Assembly (NCBI GenBank): GCA_963743275.1
Contig: CAVUPB010000002.1
Span: 372,001 to 436,000, forward strand
Direction: 5' to 3'
DNA length: 64,000 nucleotides
DNA from: JALYLC01 sp963743275
Lineage (GTDB): Bacteria; Actinomycetota; Thermoleophilia; Gaiellales; JALYLC01
In this document: positions 51,584 through 60,447 of the stretch, in pieces
How the letters are laid out: the number at the start of each line of letters is the position of its first letter
How positions within the stretch are numbered: position 1 is the stretch's first letter
Program-made: the position numbers and the translations under genes
Notes under the pieces: model-generated
Databases searched by the model: none
Told to the model about the DNA's origin: nothing
What the model saw: the letters and a program-made list of their open reading frames with translations, nothing else

Positions 51584-51616
51584 GCGCAAACTCGGGGTCA
51601 GACCCCGACGTTGCGC
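51584..51616. repeat. Palindromic repeat, copy between the vertex-protein and rsmB genes
   Basis: GCGCAAACTCGGGGT and ACCCCGACGTTGCGC flank CAG; the arms have one mismatch. It starts 4 nt after the stop at 51580 and ends 18 nt before the convergent rsmB stop. Confidence 0.85.
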
Positions 51617-51634
51617 GACCTGAGGGCCTGGGGC

Positions 51635-52876
51635 CTACGTCAGGCGCGCCGCGTAGAAGCCGTCGTCGCCCTCGTCGGGCCAGGTGCGCAGCTCGTCGTG
51701 CGCCGCGAGGCCCGCGGCGGGCGCGACGTCCTCGTTCTCCTGCGGGTTGAGGGTGCAGACGGCGTAGTGCAGCTCGCCGCCCGGGGCCAGCAGGCCGCGG
51801 GCGTGCGCGACGAGCTCGACCTGCAGCGCCGCGAGCTCCTCGGCGTCCTCGGGCGTCCGGCGCCAGCGCGCGTCGGGGCGGCCGGCGAGGACCCCGAGGC
51901 CGCTGCAGGGCGCGTCGACGAGGATGCGGTCGAACGGCCCGCCGGCGTAGGCCCGGCCGTCGGCGGTCACGACCTCGGCGTCGACGCCGAGGCGGCGCAA
52001 CGTCGCTGCCAGCGCCTTGGCGCGGCCGGGGTGGGAATCCACGGCGGTGACGTGCGCGCCGGTGGCGGCGAGCACCGCCGTCTTGCCGCCCGGCGCGGCG
52101 CAGAGGTCGAGCACGCGCATGCCGGGCTGCGCGCCGACGCGCTGCGCGACGAGCACGGCGGCGCGCGCGATCGGCACGACCGCGCCGCTCGCGAAGGCGT
52201 GCGAGCCGGCGACGTCGAGCGGCCCCTCGACGCGCAGCACCCCGGTCGCCTCGTCGCGCTGTGCCGCGACGCCGGAATCGCGGAGCCACGCGTCCACGGC
52301 GGCGCCGTCGCCGATCAGGGGGTTCGGCCACAGCGACACGGCGGGCGGGCGGTTCGCGGCCGCGCACAGCGCCCTCCCCCGCTCCCCGCCATAGGCGCCG
52401 AACCACAGCTCGGCGATCCAGTCGGGCAGCGAGTGGCGCAGCGCGGCCTCCTCGGCGTCGTCCTCGGGCAGCGCGGCGTACCACGCGGGCGCCTCGGCGG
52501 CGAGCTTGCGCAGCACGGCGTTCGTGAGCCCGGTCGCGCGCGGGCCGATGGCCCGGCGAGCGAGCTCCACGCTCTCGGAAACCGCTGCATGCGCCGGGAT
52601 TCCGTCGGCGAACAGGATCTGGAAGACGCCCAGCTGCAGCACGTGCGCGAGCTTGCGCTCGAGGCGCTGCACCGGGCGGTTCGCGAGCTCCTCGAGGGCC
52701 GCGTCGAGGGTGCGGCGCCGCTGCACGGTGCCGAACGCCAGGTGCATCGCGAGGGCGCGGTCGCGCGCGTCCACGTTCGCCTTCTCGGCCTCGCCGGAGA
52801 AGGCGCGGTCGGCGTAGGCGCCCTCGTCGAGCACGCGCGTGATCACGCGCAGCGCGAGCGTGCGGGCGCCGCTCAC
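51635..52876 (-). CDS. rsmB: 16S rRNA (cytosine967-C5)-methyltransferase RsmB
   Basis: 413 residues from GTG 52876, overlapping fmt by 4 nt. The N-terminal NusB-like domain (about 1-135: ALRVITRVLDEGAYADRAF, HVLQLGVFQILFAD) is followed by the Fmu methyltransferase: SAM site VLDLCAAPGGKTAVLA, catalytic-cysteine motif IV LVDAPCSGLGVLAGRPD and motif VI AVCTLNPQENEDV. It methylates C967 of 16S rRNA. The set def, fmt, rsmB, rpe is a common bacterial order. Confidence 0.95.
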   Translation of the reverse strand: MSGARTLALRVITRVLDEGAYADRAFSGEAEKANVDARDRALAMHLAFGTVQRRRTLDAALEELANRPVQRLERKLAHVLQLGVFQILFADGIPAHAAVSESVELARRAIGPRATGLTNAVLRKLAAEAPAWYAALPEDDAEEAALRHSLPDWIAELWFGAYGGERGRALCAAANRPPAVSLWPNPLIGDGAAVDAWLRDSGVAAQRDEATGVLRVEGPLDVAGSHAFASGAVVPIARAAVLVAQRVGAQPGMRVLDLCAAPGGKTAVLAATGAHVTAVDSHPGRAKALAATLRRLGVDAEVVTADGRAYAGGPFDRILVDAPCSGLGVLAGRPDARWRRTPEDAEELAALQVELVAHARGLLAPGGELHYAVCTLNPQENEDVAPAAGLAAHDELRTWPDEGDDGFYAARLT

Positions 52877-53790
52877 GCGCCCGTCGCCGCCGGCAGCGCA
52901 CCGCGCAGGCCGCGCAGCCAGTCGGCGGCCGGCATGCGGCGCCCGCCCGGGGCCTGCAGCTCGCGCAGCTCGAGCCCGCCCGTCGCGCACCCGACCACGA
53001 CGGCGTCGCCGTCGCGCTCGAGCACCCCGGGCACGGGGCCCGCGGCGGTCACCGCGGTGCGCCAGATCGTGTGCGGGGCGCCGCCCAGGACGAGGCGGGC
53101 GCCGATGTGCGGCGAGAGCGCGCGCACGCGGTCGTGCAGCTCGCGCGCGGGCCGCGCGGGATCGAGCAGCCGGTCGGCGGCGGTGATCTTGGCGGCGTAC
53201 GTGGGCTCGCCGACCTGCGGCACGGTCGCGATCTGCCCGCCGCCGGCATCGGCGAGGGCGCGCGCGAGCGGCGCGAGGCCGAGGGCGAGCGCGCGCTCGT
53301 AGACCGCGCCGGCGTCGTCGTCGGGCCCGACGGCGAACCGCTCCAGCGCCGCCACGGGGCCGGCGTCGAGCTGCTCGACGAGCAGCATCGCCGCCACGGC
53401 GCCCTCGGGCTCGCCCGCCATCAGCGCCCGCTCGATGGGCGCCGCTCCGCGCCAGCGCGGCAGCGCCGATGGGTGCAGGTTGACGAACGGGAAGGCGTCG
53501 AGCAGCGCACGCGGCACGAGCAGCCCGTAGGCGACCACCGCCACCGCCTGCGCGCCCGCCGCTGCGAGCAACGGCAGCGCGTCGGCCGCGCGCTCGGGCT
53601 GCGCGAGCTCGAGCCCGAGTGCGTGCGCGACCGTGGCGACGGGCGGTGCGGCCTGCTTGCGGCCGCGGCCGGCGGGACGGTCGGGCTGGCTGAGCACGAG
53701 GCCGATCTCGACCCCCGGCGCCTCGGCCAGGCGCTCGAGGGCCTGCGCGGCCCACCAGTTCGTGCCTGCGAAGCCGACGCGGACGGCCAC
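52873..53790 (-). CDS. fmt: Methionyl-tRNA formyltransferase
   Basis: 305 residues from a GTG. It opens VRVGFAGTNWWAAQALERLA and contains QPDRPAGRGRKQAAPPV, the catalytic Asn/His motif FVNLHPSALPRWRGAAPIE, then LVEQLDAGPVAALERFAV and the C-terminal OB-fold domain (TYAAKITAADRLLD onwards). It formylates Met-tRNA(fMet). It overlaps rsmB and follows def at 11 nt, so formylation and deformylation genes are together. Confidence 0.95.
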   Translation of the reverse strand: MAVRVGFAGTNWWAAQALERLAEAPGVEIGLVLSQPDRPAGRGRKQAAPPVATVAHALGLELAQPERAADALPLLAAAGAQAVAVVAYGLLVPRALLDAFPFVNLHPSALPRWRGAAPIERALMAGEPEGAVAAMLLVEQLDAGPVAALERFAVGPDDDAGAVYERALALGLAPLARALADAGGGQIATVPQVGEPTYAAKITAADRLLDPARPARELHDRVRALSPHIGARLVLGGAPHTIWRTAVTAAGPVPGVLERDGDAVVVGCATGGLELRELQAPGGRRMPAADWLRGLRGALPAATGA

Positions 53791-53801
53791 CGGTCCGTCG
53801 C

Positions 53802-54443
53802 TCAGCGCCGGGGGCCGGGCTCCGGCCGCAGAGCGGCCAGCGCCTCCCGGCGCGCCTCGGGCGTCGTGCGATCGATGATCAGCACGCCGTCGAGGTGGTC
53901 GATCTCGTGTTGCAGGATGCGCGCCTCGAGGCCCTCGGCGTCGACCCGCACGGACTCGCCGTTCTCGTCCTGGGCCTCCACCGACACGCGGACGTTGCGC
54001 TCGACGGGCACGCGCAGCGGGCCCAGCGAGAGGCAGCCCTCCTCGTCGCTCGCCGTCTCGGCGGAGCGCTCGACGATCTGCGGGTTGACGATCGCTCGCG
54101 CCTCGGCGTCCTCACGGTCGGGCCGGTACACGAGCAGGCGTCGCAGCAGACCGACCTGGTTGCCCGCGAGGCCCACGCCGTTGGCGTCGTCCATGAGACG
54201 GGTCATGCGGGCCACCAGCGCGCGCAGATCGTCGGAGAACTCGGTCACGGGCCGCGCCGGCTCGCGCAGGACCGGCTCGGGGTACTGGCGGATCTGGCTG
54301 CGCGCGACCATCTCGCGGGCACGCGCACGCGCCTCGCGCTCGATCTCCTTCTTGCTCCGGCGCTCGCCGTGGTCGTGCTCGTGGTCGTGCGCGCCGTGAT
54401 CGTGCGCGTGGTCGTGATCGTGATCGTGTTCGGTAGCCGCCAT
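53802..54443 (-). CDS. def: Peptide deformylase with histidine/aspartate-rich N-terminal extension
   Basis: 213 residues from ATG 54443. The core has motif 1 GVGLAGNQVG (usual GxGLAAxQ, with Gly for the second Ala), motif 2 EEGCLSLG with the metal cysteine and motif 3 LQHEIDHLDGVL with the HExxH-type ligands. Residues 6-26 are an alternating His/Asp run (HDHDHDHAHDHGAHDHEHDH), followed by a charged helix, an addition of about 45 residues not found in typical deformylases. It removes formyl groups from nascent proteins. The extension might store the catalytic metal (inference). Confidence 0.94.
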   Translation of the reverse strand: MAATEHDHDHDHAHDHGAHDHEHDHGERRSKKEIEREARARAREMVARSQIRQYPEPVLREPARPVTEFSDDLRALVARMTRLMDDANGVGLAGNQVGLLRRLLVYRPDREDAEARAIVNPQIVERSAETASDEEGCLSLGPLRVPVERNVRVSVEAQDENGESVRVDAEGLEARILQHEIDHLDGVLIIDRTTPEARREALAALRPEPGPRR

Positions 54444-54454
54444 CGGGAGGCAGT

Positions 54455-56572
54455 CTACTGAGGGTCGACGTCGACCACGGCGCTCGCGCCGGCGCGGTGG
54501 AGCGCGCGGCCCTGCCGCGCCACCAGCTCGGCCAGGAGGCTGCCGGCGCGCGCGGGCTGCAGGGTCTTGACGAGCAGCTGCGCCCGCTCGCGGCCGCGCA
54601 CGCGGAAGAGCGGCGCGGGGCCGAGCACCTCGTCGCCCGGCAGGACGGGCTCGGCCGCCGCGCGCAGGGCCGCGAGCGCCTCCATGGCCGCGCCCGGCTG
54701 CCCCGCGGCGACCTCGACGCGCACGAGGTGGCGGAACGGCGGATAGCCCAGCCGCTCGCGGCGCTCGAGCTCGCCCGCGAGGAAGGCCTCGACGGCGTGC
54801 TCGGCGGCGAGCCGCACGACGCGCTGATCGGGATCCCAGGCCTGGAAGATCACCGAGCCCGGATCGCCGCGGCGGCCGCTGCGGCCCGCGAGCTGGGCGA
54901 GCAGCGCGAACGTGCGCTCCTCGCTGCGGAAGTCGGGCCACGCCAGGCCCTGGTCGGCGTCGATCGCGGCGGCCAGGCGGAGGTCGCGGAAGTCGTGCCC
55001 CTTGGCCACCATCTGCGTGCCGACGAGCACGGCCGCGGGCTCGCTCGCGAAGCGCTCGAGCGTCGCGTCGAGGCTGCCACGGCGCTCGGTCGCATCGGCA
55101 TCGAGCCGCAGCACCGGGATGTGCGGCAGGAGCTCGCTCACCGCCTCGCTCACGCGCTCGGTGCCGGCGCCCAGGCGGGCGAGCTCGACCGAGCCGCAGT
55201 GCGGGCACTCGCTCGGCGCCCGCTGCGTGTAGCCGCAGTGGTGGCAGCGCAGGCGGCCGCCGGCATGCAGGGCGAGGCTGACGTCGCAGCGCTCGCAGCG
55301 GAAGCCCTCGCCGCAGCTGCGGCAGTGCAGCGCGGGCGCCTCGCCGCGGCGGTTGAGCAGCAGGATCGCGCGCCCGCCCTCGTCGGCGAGCCGCACGAGG
55401 CCGCTGCGCAGGGGGCGTGAGAGCGGGTAGAGGCCGTCGCGCCGCAGATCGACCACCTCGACGCGCGGCAGGTCGCCGCCGACCCGCGTCGAGAGCGTCG
55501 CGCGCGGCAGGCGCGCCCAGCTCTCGGGACGCGGCGTCGCCGACCCCATGACCAGCACCGCGCCCTCGAGCCGCGCGCGCTTGGCCGCCACGCGGCGCGC
55601 GTCGTAGCGCGGATCGTCGCCCTGCTTGTAGGCCGATTCGTGCTCCTCGTCGACGACGATCAGGCCGACGTCCGGCAGCGGCGCGAAGACGGCCGAGCGC
55701 GCACCGACCACGACGCGCACCTCGCCGGCGATCGCGGCCTCCCGCACCGCCCGGCGCTCGCCGTCCGAGATGCCCGAATGGAGCACGGCGACCTGCTCGC
55801 CGAAGCGCGCGGCGAAGCGGCGCGCCGTCTGCGGGGAGAGCGCGATCTCGGGCACGAGCACGAGCACCGTGCGGCCGCGGGCGAGCGCGCTCTCGGCGGC
55901 GCGCAGGTAGACCTCGGTCTTGCCCGACCCCGTCACGCCGTAGAGCAGGAGGTCGCCGCCGCCGGCTGCGAGCAGCGCCTCGACGCGGGCGACCGCGGCC
56001 GTCTGATCCGGGGTCAGGGATGCCGGCGGCGGCGTGCGCCCGGCGCGCACGGTCGGGATGCGCAGGCGTGCGTCCAGGCGCACGAGCCCGTCCTCGGCCA
56101 GGCGCCGCACCGTGGCCGCCGTCGTGTGGGCGCGCTCGACCAGCTCGGACATCGGGAGCGGCCCCTCGGCGAGCTCGCCGAGCAGCTTGCGGCGGCGCTC
56201 GGTCGCGGCCGGGACGCCCGTCGCCGCAACCCACGTGTCGCGCGGCGCGCGCACCCGCGGCGGCAGCGCGAGCGCAAGCGCGCGCGCCGGCGTCGAGCCG
56301 TAGTAGGCGGCGATCCAGAGGCACAGCTCGAGCACGAGCGGCGCGATGCGCGGCTCCTCGCCGAGCCGCTCGACGACCGCGAGCCTGCCCTCGTGCTGCG
56401 ACGGGCCGCCGGCCTCGACGACGACCCCGCGCACGCTGCGGCCGTTGAGCGGGACGTGTACGACGTCCCCGCGCTCGAGCTCGATGCCGTCGGGCTGCAG
56501 GTAGTCGAGCGGCTCACGCAGGGCGCGCGTCGTCACCAGCGGGACGACACGGGCGGTGCGCGGCGCGGACAC
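54455..56572 (-). CDS. priA: Primosomal replication restart helicase PriA
   Basis: 705 residues from GTG 56572. The 3'-DNA-binding domain (about 1-100) is followed by winged helix, Walker A LYGVTGSGKTEVYLRAAE, Walker B LIVVDEEHESAYKQ, SATPRPES, the zinc module with eight cysteines (CRSCGEGFRCERC, then CHHCGYTQRAPSECPHCG) and helicase lobe 2 with TQMVAKGHDFRDL. It restarts stalled forks. Helicase motifs look complete, unlike some actinobacterial PriA proteins that have lost them. It lies between metK and def. Confidence 0.94.
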   Translation of the reverse strand: MSAPRTARVVPLVTTRALREPLDYLQPDGIELERGDVVHVPLNGRSVRGVVVEAGGPSQHEGRLAVVERLGEEPRIAPLVLELCLWIAAYYGSTPARALALALPPRVRAPRDTWVAATGVPAATERRRKLLGELAEGPLPMSELVERAHTTAATVRRLAEDGLVRLDARLRIPTVRAGRTPPPASLTPDQTAAVARVEALLAAGGGDLLLYGVTGSGKTEVYLRAAESALARGRTVLVLVPEIALSPQTARRFAARFGEQVAVLHSGISDGERRAVREAAIAGEVRVVVGARSAVFAPLPDVGLIVVDEEHESAYKQGDDPRYDARRVAAKRARLEGAVLVMGSATPRPESWARLPRATLSTRVGGDLPRVEVVDLRRDGLYPLSRPLRSGLVRLADEGGRAILLLNRRGEAPALHCRSCGEGFRCERCDVSLALHAGGRLRCHHCGYTQRAPSECPHCGSVELARLGAGTERVSEAVSELLPHIPVLRLDADATERRGSLDATLERFASEPAAVLVGTQMVAKGHDFRDLRLAAAIDADQGLAWPDFRSEERTFALLAQLAGRSGRRGDPGSVIFQAWDPDQRVVRLAAEHAVEAFLAGELERRERLGYPPFRHLVRVEVAAGQPGAAMEALAALRAAAEPVLPGDEVLGPAPLFRVRGRERAQLLVKTLQPARAGSLLAELVARQGRALHRAGASAVVDVDPQ

Positions 56573-56660
56573 CGGGGGATCATGGCGTACGGACTGGTCG
56601 CGATCCGCGCGCGGGAATGACGGGATCGTGCCGTCGAGAACCGGTTTCAGGGACGCTCCC

Positions 56661-57893
56661 TCAGGCCTGTGTCGCCCCCGCCCCGAGCGAGCGCGCGAGC
56701 GTCGGGGCGACGTCGGTGCGCTCCCACGGGAACCCCTCCTGCTCGCGGCCGAAGTGGCCGTAGGCCGCGGTCGCCCGGTAGATCGGGCGGCGCAGATCGA
56801 GCTCGCGCAGGATCGCGGCCGGCCGCAGGTCGAAGTGCTCCCGCACGCACGCCTCGATCGCGTCCGGATCGACGGTGTGGGTGCCGAACGTCTCGACGAG
56901 GAGGCTGACCGGCTGCGCCACCCCGATGGCGTAGGCGACCTGCAGCTCGCAGCGCCGTGCCAGGCCCGCGGCGACGATGTTCTTGGCGACCCAGCGGCAG
57001 GCATAGGCCGCGGAGCGGTCGACCTTCGTCGGATCCTTGCCCGAGAACGCACCGCCGCCGTGGCGGGCCATGCCGCCGTAGGTGTCGACGATGATCTTGC
57101 GCCCGGTCAGGCCCGCGTCGCCCATCGGGCCGCCGACCTCGAAGCGCCCTGTGGGGTTGACGAGCACGAAGTCGGGTCCGCGCAGCGTGGCGTCGTCGAG
57201 CAGCTCCGAGGGGATCGCCGCGCGCACCACGTGCTCGACGATCGCCTCGCGCAGCTCGTTCATGTCGGTGCCCTTGCGGTGCTGCGAGGAGACGACGACG
57301 CGCTCGACCGCGACGGGCTCGGGCACGCCGTCGGCGTCGCGCCGGTAGCGCACGGTCACCTGCGCCTTGCCGTCCGGCAGCAGGTCGGGCATCGTGCCGT
57401 CGCGCCGCAGGGTCGCCATGCGCCGCGTGACCGCGTGCGCGAGCATGAGCGGCAACGGCATCAGCTGCGGCGTCTCGTCGCAGGCGAAGCCGAACATCAT
57501 GCCCTGGTCGCCGGCGCCGATGCGGTCGAGCACGTCACCACCGGCGGCGCGCGACTCGAGCGCCGCATCCACGCCCTGGGCGATGTCGGGCGACTGCTTG
57601 TCGAGCGCCACGTTGACGGCGCAGGTGTCCGCGTCGAAGCCGTACTCCGAGCTCGTGTAGCCGATGTCCCGGATCACGCCGCGCACGATCTGCGGCACGT
57701 CGAGCGTCGCCGTCGTCGAGATCTCCCCCGCCACCAGCACGAGGCCCGTGGTGACGAGCGTCTCGCAGGCCACGCGCCCCATCGGGTCGCCGGCCAGCAC
57801 CGCATCGAGGACCGCGTCCGAGATCTGATCGGCCATCTTGTCGGGGTGGCCCTCGGTCACCGACTCGGAGGTGAACACCATGTCGCCCGCCAT
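56661..57893 (-). CDS. metK: S-adenosylmethionine synthase
   Basis: 410 residues. It starts VFTSESVTEGHPDKMADQI, the ATP-binding signature, and continues with GDQGMMFGFACDETPQLMPL, GAFSGKDPTKVDRSAAYACR, where the flexible loop and Lys/Asp ligands sit, and DLRRPIYRATAAYGHFGREQ. It makes SAM from methionine and ATP, the donor for rsmB, rsmD and the other methylases nearby. The 108-nt leader upstream is GC-rich, with no recognisable SAM riboswitch. Confidence 0.96.
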   Translation of the reverse strand: MAGDMVFTSESVTEGHPDKMADQISDAVLDAVLAGDPMGRVACETLVTTGLVLVAGEISTTATLDVPQIVRGVIRDIGYTSSEYGFDADTCAVNVALDKQSPDIAQGVDAALESRAAGGDVLDRIGAGDQGMMFGFACDETPQLMPLPLMLAHAVTRRMATLRRDGTMPDLLPDGKAQVTVRYRRDADGVPEPVAVERVVVSSQHRKGTDMNELREAIVEHVVRAAIPSELLDDATLRGPDFVLVNPTGRFEVGGPMGDAGLTGRKIIVDTYGGMARHGGGAFSGKDPTKVDRSAAYACRWVAKNIVAAGLARRCELQVAYAIGVAQPVSLLVETFGTHTVDPDAIEACVREHFDLRPAAILRELDLRRPIYRATAAYGHFGREQEGFPWERTDVAPTLARSLGAGATQA

Positions 57894-58001
57894 CGGCGAG
57901 GCTCCCTTCGTCGTGGTACGCCCGGCGGGAGTCTATGCAAGACCCGGTGCGCACCCCCGCCGGGGCTCAAGCAGCCTGCGGCGGGTGCCGATAGCGCGCA
58001 C

Positions 58002-59405
58002 ATGAAGCGTCTGGGCGTCCTCGCCGCGGCCGGAGGCGCTGTCGTCATCGGTCTGGCCCCCGTCGTGCCGCTGCTCGCGGCGCACGACCGCGACGCGTTC
58101 ACGGTGCCGAGGATCCACTTCTACGCGGTCTCGGCGACCGCGCTCGTGTGCGCCGCGCTCGCGATCGCCCTCGGCGCCGCGGGCGTGCGCCGGCGCGACC
58201 GCCGCGCGGCCTCGATCGGCGCGGGCTTCACGGTCATGGCGGCGCTGCTCGCCGTGCACGGTCTGACGACGCCCGGCTTCCTGATCGCATCCGAGTACAC
58301 CGCCGCGGTCGGCGTCTCCGGCGCGCTCGCCGTGCCGCTCGGCGGCGGCGTCATCCTCGCGACGCTCGTGGCCCGGCCGCGCACGCGCGGCCACGTGCGC
58401 GACCTCGTGTACCTCCAGCTCGGCGTCGTCGCCGCCACGGTCGCATTCGGCGCCGTCGCGCTGCTCGACCCCGGGGCGATCCCGAGCGTGCCGGTGGCGC
58501 TGCGTCCGCTCGTGTGGTGGATCGTCGGCGCGAACACCGTCGTCTACGGCATCCTCGCGCTGCGCGCGCTGCGGACGTTCCAGCTCACGCGCCGGATCGC
58601 CGACCTCGCGGTCGTGGCCGGCCTCACCTGGCTCGCGATCGCGGTCGCCACCTACCTGCTGAGCCCTCTCTGGTCGGTCGGCTTCTGGAGCGGTCACGTG
58701 CTCGAGCTCGGCGCGTTCCTGGTCATCTCGGTCGCGCTCGCGAGCGATCTCGCCCGCGCCGCGCCGTCGCACGCCCTGCGCTCCGGGCTCGACGTGCGCA
58801 GCGTCGTGACCGAGGAGGAGGCGCTGCTCGGCGCCTGGGTGGCGCGCCTGCTCGCCCGGCTCGCCGCGAAGGACACCTCGACACGCGAGCACACGCGGCG
58901 CGTCGCGCTGCTCGCGGTGCAGGTCGGCCAGGAGCTCGGCCTGCGCGGCGGGCGCCTGCGGAGCCTCGCGGTCGCGGCGCTCCTGCACGACGTCGGCAAG
59001 CTGCAGGTGCCCGAGGCGATCCTGCGCAAGGCGGCGCCGCTCACGCCCGCGGAGTTCGCCGTGATCAAGCGGCACCCGATCGACGGCGCGAGCCTGCTCG
59101 CGCACATCGGCGGCTTCGCGGACGAGCTCGCGCTCGTCCGCGGCCACCACGAGCGGCTCGACGGCAGCGGCTATCCCGACGGGCTGCGCGGAGACGAGCT
59201 GTCGCTCGAGATCCGCATCCTGGGCGTCTGCGACGTCTACGACGCGCTCACGAGCGAGCGCGTCTACCGCCGCGCCTACACCCAGGCCCAGGCGCTGACG
59301 ATCCTCGACCAGGGCCGCGGCAGCGTGTTCGACGCGGCCGCCCTGGATGCGCTCTCGCGCGTCGTGGGCGCGGCTCCCGCGCGCCGCCTCGAGGCCGCGG
59401 CGTAG
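58002..59405 (+). CDS. Membrane-bound HD-GYP domain protein (putative cyclic di-GMP phosphodiesterase)
   Basis: 467 residues from ATG 58002. About eight membrane helices fill residues 1-245 (for example AVVIGLAPVVPLLAA, GVILATLVARP, AVVAGLTWLAIAVATYLLSP). Then comes an HD-GYP domain: STREHTRRVALLAVQVGQEL, AALLHDVGKLQVPEAIL (HD plus Lys), IKRHPIDGASLL, VRGHHERLDGSGYPDGL (HHExxDGxGYP) and CDVYDALTSERVYR. All expected metal ligands are present, so it likely hydrolyses cyclic di-GMP. The membrane part may sense a signal (inference). It is divergent from metK. Confidence 0.92.
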   Translation: MKRLGVLAAAGGAVVIGLAPVVPLLAAHDRDAFTVPRIHFYAVSATALVCAALAIALGAAGVRRRDRRAASIGAGFTVMAALLAVHGLTTPGFLIASEYTAAVGVSGALAVPLGGGVILATLVARPRTRGHVRDLVYLQLGVVAATVAFGAVALLDPGAIPSVPVALRPLVWWIVGANTVVYGILALRALRTFQLTRRIADLAVVAGLTWLAIAVATYLLSPLWSVGFWSGHVLELGAFLVISVALASDLARAAPSHALRSGLDVRSVVTEEEALLGAWVARLLARLAAKDTSTREHTRRVALLAVQVGQELGLRGGRLRSLAVAALLHDVGKLQVPEAILRKAAPLTPAEFAVIKRHPIDGASLLAHIGGFADELALVRGHHERLDGSGYPDGLRGDELSLEIRILGVCDVYDALTSERVYRRAYTQAQALTILDQGRGSVFDAAALDALSRVVGAAPARRLEAAA

Positions 59406-59415
59406 GAGCCCGGCC

Positions 59416-59448
59416 GCGCAAAATTGGGGTCAGACCCCAACTTTGCGC
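59416..59448. repeat. Palindromic repeat, copy between the HD-GYP and gpsA genes
   Basis: GCGCAAAATTGGGGT and ACCCCAACTTTGCGC around CAG, with one mismatch in the arms. It lies 10 nt after the HD-GYP stop and 2 nt before the gpsA stop on the opposite strand. Confidence 0.85.
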
Positions 59449-59450
59449 TG

Positions 59451-60444
59451 CTAGAACTCCCCCGCGGGCGCGGCGCGGGCCAGCAGCGTCGCGATCGCGG
59501 TCCGGGATCGGCGTCCCGCCGATGACGCTGCAGACGGCGTCGGTGATGGGGAGCTCGACGCCGGACTCGCGCGCCAGCGCTTCCAGCGCGGGCGCCGTGT
59601 GCAGGCCCTCGACGACCATCCCGACCTCGCGCTCGGCCTCCTCGGGCGCGACGCCGCGTGCGAGCAGCTCGCCCGCGGCGCGGTTGCGCGAATGGCCCGA
59701 CGTGCAGGTCGCGACGAGGTCGCCGAGGCCGGCGAGGCCGGCGTACGTGCGCGGATCGGCTCCCAGCACCGAGCCGAGGCGCGTCATCTCGGCGAGGCCG
59801 CGCGTGATCAGCGCCGCGCGCGCGTTGTCGCCGTAGCCGAGGCCGTCGCAGATGCCGGCGGCGATCGCGATCACGTTCTTGGCCGCCCCGCACAGCTGCA
59901 CGCCGCGTACGTCCGCGGAGGCGTACACGCGGAAGCGCGTCGTCGAGAGGGCGCGCTGGAGCAGGCAGGCGATCTCGGGATCCGAGCTCGCGATCACGCT
60001 CGCGGCCGGATGGCCCGCCGCGATCTCCTCGGCGTGATTGGGGCCCGAGAGCGGCGCGACGCGACGGGGATCGTGCCCCGTCTGCTCGACGATGACGTCC
60101 GAGAGCAGCCGGTGCGTCGCGGGGTCGAGCCCCTTGGCCAGCGCGATCACGAGCGCATCGGGACGCAGGCGGAGCGCCGCAGCGGTCTCGGCATAGGCGG
60201 CTGCGGGCACGGCGAGCGCGATCAGCTCGGCCTCGGGCGCCTGCGCCGCGAGGTCGAGCAGCACCGGCTGCACGCCGTGCGCGAGGGGGACGCCCGGGAG
60301 GTAGCGCCGGTTCTCGCGGTGCGCGATCAGGTCGGCGACGGCGGCCGCGTCGCGGCAGGCCAGCTCGACGGGATGCCCTGCGCGCGCCAGCACGCCCGAG
60401 AACGCCGTGCCCCAGGAGCCCCCGCCGACGACGAGCGCCCGCAC
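59451..60444 (-). pseudogene. gpsA: NAD(P)-dependent glycerol-3-phosphate dehydrogenase, one-base frameshift near the end
   Basis: It starts at GTG/ATG 60444 (MRALVVGGGSWGTAFSGVLA), the Rossmann NAD site. LSGPNHAEEIAAGHPAAS, CGAAKNVIAIAAGICDGLGY (with the active-site Lys) and GLAGLGDLVATCTSGHSRN are the family signatures. Near the end, after TDAVCSVIGGTPIPD, one extra base at 59499-59500 breaks the frame. Removing it gives AIATLLARAAPAGEF and TAG at 59451-59453, 331 codons in total. It makes sn-glycerol-3-phosphate for phospholipids, feeding the PlsC acyltransferase encoded two genes upstream in the same operon. Confidence 0.9.
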
Positions 60445-60447
60445 CTC

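Noticed and set aside
57894..58001. SAM riboswitch upstream of metK
   Set aside because: GC-rich leader with hairpins, but no match to SAM-I, SAM-II, SAM-IV or SAH motifs that I can identify by eye.
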